Of a stretch of 64,000 nucleotides of DNA, positions 35,677-47,601 are shown in pieces. Numbering within the stretch: position 1 is the first letter of the stretch; each line of letters opens with the position of its first letter. Source of the stretch: Cyathus striatus (lineage: Eukaryota; Basidiomycota; Agaricomycetes; Agaricales; Nidulariaceae). A model generated the notes under the pieces. The model made no database searches, was not told the DNA's origin, and saw only the letters and a list, made by a program, of their open reading frames with translations. The translations under genes were made by a program, and so were the position numbers. Where the stretch lies: the NCBI GenBank assembly GCA_025738555.1, contig JAOVFP010000009.1:682001-746000 (forward strand), given 5' to 3'.

Positions 35677-37739
35677 CTTATTGCAAGAAAGTTTTCAAAG
35701 GAAATATTGTAGGTTCGATGATGGTTGGATATTGCGACGCAAGCGCTTTTATACGCTGTATGGCGCGCTAAAGCGGTCTTCGTTGCTGTGCAACACCAGA
35801 AGACGGGGAATAAGACTACAACAATTGTCTTGTGTTCCTTATTGGATTTGTAACTTGGAGAGAAGTGATTATATACTATGTTGTTGGCAAAAAATGTGGC
35901 GAAAAAGGAAAGTTAACACGTTGTCTCGAATAAACGAGATAGTTGGCCTGGTTCGAGGTGTTGGGTTCGAGTAGAAAATGTCCGTCTTCCTTGTATTAAA
36001 GAAAGCGAGCTTGTAGTGAGAATTATTCCCTGTAAGTATTTGAAGAAAGAAGAAGTAAAAAAAAAGAGGAAGATGCTGAAGGATGGTGGGATAATTGGCA
36101 CCTGGTGGAAGAGTTGAGAGATGAGATGAGCCAACTCTGGGGATGAGTAACCCAGCGTGACGCGTGATGTGACACATGCCGGAGACGCGCTGGCTGCCGA
36201 TCATCCGATGTGGGTCGGCTGTCTTCCTCCTACAACGCTTTCTTACCTGGAACTTCTCCTCTTTCTCCCATCTTCGTCATCCTGCGCAGAGCGCACAGGG
36301 GGTCTGTGCAGTATTTTTCCAGTTTGCCGGAACTTCATTACGCTTCACTCGCTTTTTTCGGACACGTTGTTTTCATTTTCATCAAACTGGCTCGTTTTCA
36401 AACTGCTGTTGTCCACCACCATCAACAAAAGAAAGGAAAATTCACAATAATGTAACAAAAATTGAGCTTCTTGGGATACTGCTTGTATAGCATAGGCATC
36501 AATCACCCAGCACACCAAACTATTCAACCCACAGGACCTGATTGATCATCTAAACTACAAGCTATTTCCGTTCCCGCTGCGCAATCTGACACAACCATAG
36601 CCACCGTGAACACTAATTGTGTATCTTCCCGGACATAAACGCTGTACACCCAATCTCAAAAATACACGTCGTACTCCGCTCGCCAGAAACATCCACAGAT
36701 TTGTGCCACAGCTGTCTTCTCTCGGGCTTTTGCTTCAGTTTCTTTATTGAATAATGTCTTTCTTGTGTTTAAACGCCCGCCCTTATCTTCGTCCATCGTC
36801 CATCATCTGAACACCACCTGTTCCACAAGCGTTAACTCATCATCCTCCCCATCCTCCTGCATTAGGGCAAAGGGCACCAACAACCTTCGCAATCTCATCT
36901 TACAGTGGCGTGCTGCACCATCCCGCACTAATCCCTATCCTATCGATCTTCCACCTCGCCGATTGCACGGGCGTCATCTTACTTACCACTCACAGTAACT
37001 TTCCTAATTGCTCGCCACATACGCAAGCTGTATAAACGAGGCCCCAGGCTTGCACCTTTTCCCCTTTCAAATTAGCAATTCGAGGTCTGCTTAATCCTCC
37101 TTTGAAATGCTTTTCCCATGCTCTCAAGGCAGGCTTTTTGATAACAAGTGAATTAACCCGCCCTGCTTTCTTTCAGCGTATCGCACGGATCTTTGAGCCG
37201 ACAAGACTCCATTTTCCGCATATCCGAGGGACAAGCATATCCTTATCCCACGGTAAACTCCATAACAGCGCAACCACAATTTATCTTACAGCACATAAAG
37301 TCTAAACAACAAGTTTCTTATAGTTTGTTGAACAGCTCTGCTTGATATACTCCATCTCGTCATGTCATCCTTGATTACCCTATGCTCCTACGATTGCAGT
37401 GACTCACTGCAAACATGCAATGCATCGAACCACTTTGTCTAGTCTAAGATAAGTTATAACATCTATGTATATCTTACTGCAGAAGAGTTACGCGCTGTAG
37501 TTGCTTCAACATTCAAAACAGGAACCACTTCTGATTGAATTAAATTTGCTTGTGGTTATGCATAATTGCCAACTAAAGATTCTAAATAATAAAATGCCAA
37601 AATATGTGAATTAAACATTGACAGTGCCAACCTAAACGGTTGAACAAGAGCAGTGCCTTTTCAGGTCACGAACGATTGAGATTTTTTTGATTACATAACG
37701 ATAGTAGTAAACGTTGTCCACCTACATAGCTAGAGGTCT
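35677..37739. other. Long intergenic region, CT-rich leader then AT-rich
   Basis: About 2 kb without a recognisable gene. Positions 36200-36450 and 36740-37010 are pyrimidine-rich on the plus strand. It ends in the target duplication TAGAGGTCT (37731-37739) of the next element. Confidence 0.5.
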
Positions 37740-38708
37740 GACTGTCGTTCGTCTCCCCCACCTGGGACATCACATGATATTCCAAATCTAGAAATATACC
37801 CCCGCGCCCATGTATACATGAACATAAACCGGTTGTACTTCATATTTTATGCAACTATATAGTGTACTGGAATACAACCCATAATGTTATCCTAGTAGTA
37901 TTTGAGGTCGCGTGTTCAATTCTCGATGTATGAGTTTTTAATTTTGCACCTCAGGTGCCGGTGTGCCGGTGTAAGGCACTGTAACCTGGAGACTTGGGCT
38001 AAGTGCACCGAGGCCGACAAGCCCCCTGTCGCGCCGAGCTCGCGTTTGCATCAGCATAATATAAAATAGCATTGCTCATATGTCGGGAAGAGGCGGCATT
38101 GGAAACCAAGTTGGCGAGAGACCGAATAGGAGGTTGCACTGGAAAGAAGAATTTGAGGAGAATTAAACTGTTGTCCAACCCACACCGTACTACTGTCAGT
38201 TAATTATGGAGGATGATGATACATCTCTTCGTCTGTGTTTTAACTCATCGTCATCATGTAAATAACTGACCAATCGACCTTTCAAGTACTGTGATTCTTG
38301 TTGTCAACGCGCGAGGGCCAAAAAAAGAAATCAGCGTGCAGACACAAAAAATAAAGTGACTACACACATAGCTGGAGAAAAACAGTGCAGGGATTTCTGA
38401 CGTGATAACGTCGGAAAAGTGTACACGCGTGAATATACCTCGGGTTGTAGAGAATTGAAGCAGAATTAGAATGCCTCATTATTATTACTTTATCTATGAC
38501 ATTGATTCTATCTAATTGATTTCCACTTTTGCCGTCGCTTGCCACTGCCAAGCTGCTACATCGTCTTCGTCCTCATGTCATAATTCCGTACACATGTCAG
38601 CAGTAGTTTCAAAGCACATAAGTACTCGCGACGAGAGGTCTCTCGGGTAGTGATATTGCCTGTGCCGGGAGTCACGTGATGTCCCAGGTGGGGGAGAGCA
38701 AGGGGACT
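37740..38708 (+). mobile_element. MULE-like non-autonomous transposon, second family (969 bp)
   Basis: Perfect 9-bp direct repeats TAGAGGTCT flank it (37731-37739 and 38709-38717). The ends are inverted repeats sharing CTCCCCCACCTGGGACATCA: left GACTGTCGTTCG then the core, right the core then GAGCAAGGGGACT. The termini resemble those of the 4.5 kb and 46.3 kb elements (C-run followed by GACATC), so they are related families. No transposase frame is present. Confidence 0.82.
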
Positions 38709-38717
38709 TAGAGGTCT

Positions 38718-39060
38718 CCTCCCAACTTCTCCCCACCACTTCTCTTATCCATCGTCACCTTCAGACTCTTAAAGCGGGCTCTTTCTGTGAGCCCCATTCC
38801 GAAAGAAGATTCAACAGCGGGCCAGCGCCATCCACTGCGCAATGCGACCCGTACGTACCCCGACCAGCGGCACGTCGGCAAATGACCAGCAACGAGCCAA
38901 GATCTACGAAAGCAAGCTGGAAGACCACAACAGCACAAGGGCGGAAGGGAACGGTGGAAAGGGTTAGTGTGAGGTGCGAGTTGCGAAGTGGAGCGGTGCC
39001 GGACGAGTCCGCTCGGGTCCGTGTATGGTAAGTAGAGCACAGACTAACACATTCAGAATT
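38718..39060 (+). mobile_element. Diverged remnant of the first MULE-like family
   Basis: Clearly similar to the GC-rich half of the elements at 4499 and 46270. Shared stretches include GGGCCAGCGCC, CAAATGACCAGC, GGAAGGGAA and TATGGTAAGTAG. The left end is missing, and the second-family element abuts it, so the latter probably inserted into or beside an old copy. Confidence 0.65.
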
Positions 39061-39159
39061 CCAACTCGTTATAACGTAGGCATACAATGTACCTAAGTCA
39101 AGATAATGTACATACGCAAGAATTAATCAACATGATCAAGCCGTTTGATTGATTTCACT

Positions 39160-42100
39160 CTATCCAGACACTTGCAATATATAGCTACACAGGTCTTGCA
39201 CAGTCAGTCCCCGCTTCCAAATGAACCACTCCAACTTTTTCCCAGTGGCCTTGGACAACTCATCCCGTATGAGCAAGGACATGATCGAGTCGACACCCAA
39301 GTCCTCAAGCATGTCTTCTGCTGCAATACTGTGCGAAGGAATACCGAGCTCCCGCGCAAGTGTAGCCGTAATGACATCTGCAGTCAACCTGTCGCTAGTA
39401 TTGTCGGGCGTAGGCTCGACTTGCTCAATCACCGGCTGCATCTTCATCTCCACTGCTTTATCTGGAGAAGTTTCAACGTCCAAAGCAGACTGGGGAGGAG
39501 TGGGGAGCGTGTTCAAGTGATAAACATTCTGGATAGGTTCAAGCGCTGGCACGGTTGGCCGTTCATTAAGGGAAGCAGGAACACTGGGTACCCCAAATTC
39601 CTCCTTTGGCTCTTTCACGGTTACCACCCTCTTGAGCCCATAGATCTGCATGCATAGCGACCCGCCTTCATAGTATATATACGACTGGGCCGCTGTCTCT
39701 CCATCAGTTGAAGAATCCAAAAATACATGGGTGCACAAGCGTAGTGCAACATCATGGTTGACGTTCTTGTAGAAGTCTCGTGTGAATTCGAGGCGATCAA
39801 TGGAGGTGGCAGCGCCGGGGACCATTATTCCTGAATTGAAGAAGGTCGCCAAGTGTGCAGATTGAAGCAAGGATTGGAGCTCCGATGGGCTTAGTGGTAC
39901 TGGGGAAATACTCGTATGGATTGTCCCCAATTTTGGTCTGCTGTCCCAGGTGATTTGACCTACAGCCTCTTCACCGTCGTTAGATAGTGTTAGGCTGTCC
40001 AATGTGTTGTCTTGGCTTGAGACACCCATTGTGGTAGAGAGCAGCTTGAATGCCACGGATTTTCCAATAAACGATGATGCAGAATCGTTCACCAATTTAG
40101 TCTTGCCGCGCTGCAAAATATTCTGAATGCCTATGTCAGGCATGAAGTATCTCGACTCGATTTGACAGTGGGCAATAAGTTTCCTATCTCCAGCAGAGTC
40201 TTGTCCATTATGACCAAGGAAGGATACGTCATAGATGTTTGTGCCCTGTTCCTTGACAAGCACCGTGATGTATGATCCAGGGGAAGCTATGTTTTTGATT
40301 TGAAGCTTGGATATGCAGGTTCCGAGTGTAGTGGCTAGTGCAAGCCAGATGACTTCCCCGGAGTTCAGGTTTCGCCCGTTCGTATGGAGGCTGTACTGTT
40401 TCCAAGGCTCAATAACTTCAAGTGGTCCCAAAGGAGTGGAAACAATATCTCTGCGCTCTACAGAATAAACGGAGGGTGGCGCGCGGGCGACATGAAGTCG
40501 ATCACGGTATGGGACCCAATGTTCATTGCGAGTGAACGGGTAGGAAGGGAGGCTGACAAGCTTGGGCCTGTATGGTTTGTGATACGCACTCCAATTGACT
40601 GGTGCATTGGCTTCATACAACCGGGCGAGCGCTTTCGTGATGGTACTCCAGCAGTCGGTGTCGACCCCTCCAAGGCTCGACAAGAACATTACTCCTGAAG
40701 GGACCAAACGGCGGAGTAGAGGGAGAAGAAGTGATTTAGCACTCAATTCGATCCAAATATCTATCTCTTGTGCGGTGTTACTAGCAGCACATTTATCGAA
40801 TCTAATAGGCAGGTAAATTTGCTCGGCCAGGTAAGGACCCGCTGGTTTGTCGCCGGGCTGTAGGACCGACCCATCCACGTTCAGGATTACCGGTGTATGG
40901 GCAGGGTTGAACTCGAAGTGATGATCCACGAGTTTATCGGCGACTTGCCTCAGGAGTGGGGAATGCCACGGAAATTTTGAGCCTAATAACTTCACTAATG
41001 GTGGTTGTGGAAGGGCTTTCACGAAATTTTGAAGCTTTAAGAGCTCGGTTTGCGGCCCCGAGATACATGTTTGTGATGGACCATTATAGCAGGAAAGGTT
41101 GAGCCCTGTACAGCAACTTTCCTCGAGAATACGCTGAGCGGTGACTTCGTTGACTCCGATGATAAGCATTCCGCCCTCCTCTAGCTCGTTTTCCATGGCG
41201 AAGATCATCTGTGCTCTGCGCACGAGGATATTGATGGCTTCTTCTACGGAGAGACATCCCGCCAGGACAAGACCAGAAACCTCGCCGAGACTGTGCCCTA
41301 GTATAGCAGATGGCCTGATGCCCCACTCTTGCCACATCATCCCTAAGCTGTATCCTATTGCAAATATACACACAGAGGAAGCAACAAATGTCTTGTAATC
41401 GGTGGCAAAAGGATCAATGTCGCCCGTCATGATACGTAGGAAGGTTACACCTTCATAGCTCTGCAGGATTTCATCACATTTATCAATATGCGTTCGGAAC
41501 AAGGGTGATGAATCATAGAGAGATTTTCCCATTCCTTTAAATTGTGAACCATTGCCTGCTATGGCGAACCCGATACGGGGAGCAGTCCCTATGTTGACTG
41601 TCACCCCAGAGCTAGCTTTTCGGAGCTGCAGCTTAAGTTCATCAATACTAGAGACGCTAAACGCCAGTCGTGTGGCATAGTCGACTCTTCGAGCTGTGGT
41701 GGTATACCCGAGTGACGAGAGATCTATGTCGTGGCCGTTGTTCTCCAGACATTCCAGCATACTGTTTACGACAGCCGAGAAAGGAGTATGTGACTTGGCA
41801 GAAATACCAACGACATGATATGTTCTAGCTTCCTTCCACAGTTCCGCATCAGGCGACTTATCGTTCATGGGATCCTCAAGAATTAGATTTGCGTTTCCGC
41901 CTGAATACTATGATTAGTTAATATCATGATACATCACTATCTATCCGTACCGTGTGCACCGAAGTTGTTCACGGAGACATAAACTTGGTCGCAACCAGGA
42001 GCTGGAAGCAAAGAATGAGGGGACGTAGGAATCACGATTCCTTGAGATCCCAGATCACCGAGACGCGGATTAAGTCTGGTTGTAATACCAATGTGGGGCA

Positions 42101-43462
42101 CCACCATCTTATGTTTTATCATCATCGTAGCTTTGATCACGCCTATGACCCCGGAGGAGCTTTCGGAGTGGCCAACATTAGGCTTCAGAGAAGATACATA
42201 AAGTGTTGTCGATGTCTCTCTGGATTCGTCAACTGGAGGGCGAGCACGACAAAATGCAAGTTTGATCGCCTCGATTTCGGCGTAATCTCCAGCTTGAGTG
42301 CCAGTTCCATGTGTCTCTACTGCACGGATAGCCAATGGAGAAATGCCAGCGCGCTCGCAATTGGATGCAAAAAGCTTTGCCTGAGTTATAGGATGTGGCA
42401 TTGTCAGGGATTCAGCATCCCCTGATTGATTGATACCTGAGGCAGCTATGATCGCTACTATATTATCATTGTCGCGTACAGCGTCCACAAGCCTCTATTA
42501 AGTAGTGTGAGTGAGGTTCATTGCACCATGGGATTGAACCGCTGCTGACCTTTAATATTAGAACTCCAACGCCTTCTGCACGACAATATCCGTCTGCACT
42601 TTCGTCAAATGTCCTGCAAGCATCTGTATTAGATATAAAGAATCCCTTGCTTAAACCAATAAACATTTCAGGGGATGTCAGCATATTAGTTCCTGATGCA
42701 ATCGCCGCATCACACTCCTTGAGCAGTAAGGATTGGCACGCGGAGTGAACTGCTACAAGCCCTGACGAGCATGCCGTGTCATAAACAATGGAAGGACCTT
42801 GAAAGCCAAAATGATAGCTTATTCTTCCGCTTGCAAATCCGCGAACTGTTCCAGGGACGAAGAATGCATCAATGTTGGATGCAAGGTTACTGTATTATAG
42901 GATATGTTAGGCAATCCGGAAGACATAAACATGGAAGTAACAGACTTCTGGTAGCTATCGATTGCACTTGCCACAAAGACACCGATGCGGGACTTGTCCC
43001 AGCCAGCTTCTCCCCCGTATTCGGGTGGTCTGTATCCAGCATCATCCAACGCATCCACAACACACTCAAGGAGAACACGATGTTGAGGCTACCGAATTGA
43101 ACAATATTTACTGACGGATACTACTGTGCATAATGAATGATTGCTTACATCTGTGTTGCGGGCTTCTCGAGGAGACATATTGAAGAATGCTTCGTCGAAA
43201 AGCTTCCCTTCTTGAAGGAAGTGCCCTTTCTGGACCGGCATCTTGTTCACTTCCCCATCTTTGGACAGGTAGTCATTGACGTTAAATCTAGAGAGAGATA
43301 TCTGTAATGCGCATCAATAAGATAAACTGTCAAAAACGAAATAACTCTTGCCTGTTCCGCGGTGCATCTTCTGTCCTTTAAGAGCTTCCAGAACGAATCT
43401 GGGTCATGAGCGCCCCCAGGAAGGCGGCACGACATCCCAACGATTGCAACCTTTCTCTCCAT
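39160..43462 (-). CDS. Polyketide synthase, KS-AT-PT/DH-like-ACP (no SAT, no TE)
   Basis: Iterative type I PKS of 1,348 residues from six exons (43352-43462, 43149-43301, 42931-43088, 42550-42889, 41951-42494, 39160-41900). It begins directly with the ketosynthase ([17 protein letters not shown]), with active sites DTACSSG (Cys), [12 protein letters not shown] (His) and [14 protein letters not shown] (His). The malonyl acyltransferase has [19 protein letters not shown] and FPWHSP. A double-hotdog region follows: [13 protein letters not shown] fits the first half with its His, but the second-half position normally held by Asp appears as Gln (ELQSLLQ). The C-terminal carrier domain has [12 protein letters not shown] with the phosphopantetheine Ser. 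No SAT, ketoreductase, methyltransferase or thioesterase is seen. The first donor looks like GC-AG. Likely makes a short, unreduced chain released by water, another enzyme or cyclisation. Confidence 0.9.
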
Positions 43463-46260
43463 GAGCGGTGAGGTTTCAGAATGCACACTCCGTCTGCACA
43501 GCCTTCTTTAAACCAGTCCTCACAGGCTCAGCATGTCTTTCAGGGTATACCAAAGACATACAAGTCGAGAATCTATGAGCCAGTGCACGACGATGTCTGA
43601 ACCAGGTCAATTCTCAATCATGATGTCTTCCATCGCATTCCAACCAAAAGTTGCACCGACAGACCCGAGAGTATGATTACTAAGTATCTTGTTTAATGCT
43701 CTACTGTGTCATCTGCTACATTCTTGAAGCGAGATAGAAATAACGCCTGGAAGATCTGAGGCAAAGTTGGTTTTTTTAAGTTTGATAGTCAGACAAGAGC
43801 TCATCGGCGTTTATATAGATATCGCTTCCTTTTATGGAAGTTATTTTGTTTTCGCGGTCATTTTGCAATTATTTTGCACTACTAATCGGGGGTAACAAGA
43901 AATACGGAGTATATATACGCGACTTCCTTTTACACGAACTTGAAAAGCTGGGAATTTCATACCCCGAGCCCGGGATGCTTATACGCAACTAAATAACACA
44001 GCTGTGATTCCGTGAAACCCAAGTGAAACTTACCGAGTAAGACTCTTGCAAATGTTCCCACGTTCTATTATGGATCTTATCTGAGTGTTATCGTTTGGAA
44101 TTAGGTTGGAAGAAATGTTCAGTGGACATTGAACGGAATAGAAGAACAGTCGGAACTCCAAGTTGGTTGAACACTTGACCCGTTTCATCTCATTTCATCA
44201 ACATGAGGTGTTTAAAAACTACAGTAAGTAAGCGGCACAAACGACGAGTCGCGGGCCGCATGTAACTCATTCTTGCTATAAGTACTTGGGTGTATTATGT
44301 AGTACAGACTTAGAATCTTGCATAGTAGTGACGATGGAGAGTGATAACCCTGGAGAAAAGCAGAGAATCGCTGTAGTTGACAGTACTCGACTCACGGAAT
44401 TTCGAACTAAGTATCCCGGTTCAGCTCAACGCGCTCACCATTGGCTTACTAACTCTGCAAATTTACACTGCTCTATCGTATTACTTACTGGAAGATTAAT
44501 CGAGAGCGAGCAACTAACATTGTAACATTTTACTCGAGATTTGACGGCTTATATACAAAGGAGGTACTTAGTGCACATTCAGGATGCTGTTAAGTATGCT
44601 ACATGTACTATACGTCTTTACTGTAATACATTTTAATTTTTGGCTGCTTCAAGGCTGCGTTGTCGAATACCTCTACGCTCAACCTGCACCACGTGGTTCA
44701 AAGGTGTATAACTATCGTTTATGTATTCTCATTGCTCGATTCGGCACAAAGGTATCTAAATACATCGATATGTTCTTATGCTTCTGAAATCAATTTCAAA
44801 TTTCAAATAACAAATAAGGCCGGCTATCGCTGGCAAGGCACACTAACAATGAGAAATTTGAACTAAGCAATATGTACTTGAATGAAGTAGGCAATATCTA
44901 CACGAACTGTTTAAGTAAAGGGAGAGTCACGATAAGTGAGGTAGAAGGTCAGTGAGGGAGGAAAATACCACCTGTTGGGCTTATTTGCCGGGCAGACTCC
45001 AGGGACGCACAAAAATTTAAAAATCTCAAAAGGTTGCATTGGGAAGACAGGCAAGTATCAAGATTGTAGAGGCAAAGTTATGACATTTACAAGGTAAGCA
45101 AAAGAGTAGATATAAACATTCACGATATGTAGGCCATTGGAATTGGTAAAGGAGCAGTGCCATGTCCCGAAATAAAAGAGGTAGCACAAATTAGCATGGT
45201 AATAAATTTAAAAATACAAAAGAAGGTATGACCTAGGTAGAAATGCAAGATATAAAAACGCAGTGTACAATGCGATACTGGAGACAGAGAGATAGATGCT
45301 GAAAGGGGACTGACAAAGGTGAATTAAGGGGGATGCCGAAATAATTCAAACTCAACTGCACAGCATGAAGTTTACTGCCAAAAGTTACAGAAATACGGTC
45401 CCCATAACCCTACTAACTCAAGTTAGAGGGAATTTCAAATTATATATGTAAATCACTTGTAAGAAATACTAATCAGTGTAATCACAACTATGCTTAATGA
45501 AACCACAAAAATTGAGCTAGAAATATACCATATCTGCGCACATTGTTGGGAACGATGACGGAAGAAGCAGGTAGACGACGATAAAAGTATATGGCCAGTG
45601 GCCACTGATGACAACATTGATGCTGGTGGTTTGGAATCACGTTATAGCCTGTTATAGCTCGTGATACTAACAGGGAGTACAAAATGATGAGCAGATCTCT
45701 TGTGGGAAATTAGTGTGATGGCCCTTCACTTTCCCATTCCCTCCCCGGAGAACATTCGAAAGGGCCCTTATTTCTAACGCTGTCTAAAATCATTAGTTAG
45801 GGTCTGGCGAAGGGCTCGGCTTAGGTTTTACTTATCACATTTGGCACGTTTACCGGTTCCTTCAACCCCTCCGAGCCCTTCCCTTCCTGCCCCTTCCCCA
45901 CGCATCCGAAGAGGGCTTGATGTACCTTTACTTAGCGCTTCTTGCGTCTACTTATGTATCTAGATTTTGGTTTGCGACGATTCCATTTCTCAGCGTGGAA
46001 GCAACGTGGAAGCCGGCGTTTACTTACACTGCAGTTGAGCGAACTAATAAAATTGCATACTGTAATATTGTCAAGTGCACCGCGTAAGCGCTTTAGAAAG
46101 TGGCAGAAATGGATCCATTGAAATTACAATACCAATTCCTCGATGAAATTTCATTACAAAGTCACCTAAGACTCACCTGCAAGATAAGTAGTTATATTAA
46201 GTTCATAGTTTTGCCGCTAATTGGGACAATAAGTAGATATTATTACAAGCTTATAAGTGG
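43463..46260. other. Intergenic between PKS and transposon
   Basis: About 2.8 kb upstream of the PKS. A TATATAAA-type sequence lies on the minus strand near 43811-43818. No SAT-like exon or other gene is seen; an 79-codon frame at 44286-44525 lacks motifs. Confidence 0.5.
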
Positions 46261-46269
46261 ATAATGAAT

Positions 46270-47185
46270 AAGTTCCCTTACTCTCCCCCCCCCTGACATC
46301 GCCAAACATTGTACAAACAAGTTGTGTTGTATTATTTGGAGGTCTCAGACAAATACTTAGATAATCAAACTGTTATCAACGTGAAGCGAGATGTAATCAA
46401 AGTTCAAATTTGAAATACCAAGTACTTACATACTTGATAGCAGTACTACATATTAAATTTGGTACTTTAGTGCTTAAGAAAATATTGTAAGGGGCTCAGC
46501 CATTAGTTCAGGACAGCTTTATTCACAAAGCAAATAAGATATTGTATTAAAAAGTATGTAATTTACCGTAATATACACATGTATGAACATAAACATCGAA
46601 GGTATGTAAGTGGGTGCAGACGAGTTGGGTGCATAGGGCCTCATAAGGCTCATCCTGCCATTCCCACTTACAAGATACCTCGCCTCGACTTCAAGCGCTC
46701 ATACGCGGACGCGGCAGACCGACACGTTCACCCACCAAGCGGACGCGCCACTCCACCTTCCACCGGAGTCCTACGCCCTTCTCCCAAAATCCTCACCACG
46801 GTCCACTAATCACCCACCTCCGACCTCGTACCACCCATTACCCTTTCCCGCCGTTCCCATCCGTCCTTGCGCCCTTGCTGTCGTTGGTGTTGGCGCGTCG
46901 CTGGCCATTTGTTGATGTGCCGCATTGCGCTGTGGATGGCACTGGCCCGACGCTCGGTCTTCATTCGGAATGTGGCTCGGCCCGCTCTATTCTGAAGGGC
47001 TGGCGGGTGACGAAGGGGGGTGGACAATGGGTGTGGGGAGGATAGGTAGGGAGGGGTTGGGAGGAGAGATGAACGACGTTTGTTGATGCGTTCAACTGAG
47101 CGCGTTCTCGTACGCACGTGACCGAAACCGTGAGATCAAATGTTCATTTTTGGAAATGTCAGGGGGGGGGAGAGCAGGGTGCGCT
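46270..47185 (-). mobile_element. MULE-like non-autonomous transposon, copy 2 (916 bp)
   Basis: Inverted copy of the 4499-5424 element, very similar throughout. The flanking 9-bp direct repeats are ATAATGAAT (46261-46269 and 47186-47194), different from those of copy 1, which proves independent insertion. The ends carry CTCTCCCCCCCCCTGACATC and its partner. No transposase is encoded. Confidence 0.88.
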
Positions 47186-47202
47186 ATAATGAATTCCTTA
47201 TA

Positions 47203-47489
47203 CTGTACCATTACGACCAAGTGTTCAGTCACGCGTCACAAAGGGCGATGAACTTGAACAGATCCCGGGTTTGTCACGCGTCACAGAGGTACTTGAACAG
47301 GAGGTACAACAAGACTTACAAAAGGGTAAGTAACTGAAAAAATTTGGCGCCTGTCGGCGTGCTTGAACAGTTGATAGGTGTGAACAGATAACACATTTGT
47401 CACGCATCACACGGACCTATGAACACTAGGTCCAACTGATTGTGGCCGTCACGCTAAAAACGCGTGAACACTTGGTCGTAATGGTACAG
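47203..47489 (+). mobile_element. MITE with TA target duplication (287 bp)
   Basis: Inverted ends begin CTGTACCATTACGACCAAGT and extend through GTTCA. TA dinucleotides flank both sides (47201-47202 and 47490-47491), as in Tc1/mariner-type MITEs. Inside, the phrase GTCACGCGTCAC with ACTTGAACAG nearby recurs imperfectly. It lies eight bases outside the target duplication of the MULE-like copy. Confidence 0.75.
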
Positions 47490-47601
47490 TAAGTGGTGCT
47501 TAAAAATTCATCCAAATCAAATTCAAATAGTAATCGTATCATCGAAAGACTGTCACCTCCTTCGTGGACAAACCACCACATATGCTAAACTCCAATGCCT
47601 A

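Noticed and set aside
36157..36527. Overlapping open frames in a pyrimidine-rich stretch
   Set aside because: All are products of low-complexity CT-rich sequence upstream of the RING gene and lack protein motifs.
37900..37935. Sequence like a tRNA B box (GTTCAATTC after GGTCGCG)
   Set aside because: No acceptor stem, anticodon arm or A box can be paired around it, and it lies inside a transposon.
44286..44525. 79-codon frame upstream of the PKS, considered as a missing SAT exon
   Set aside because: No SAT-type motif, and it is on the opposite strand to the PKS.
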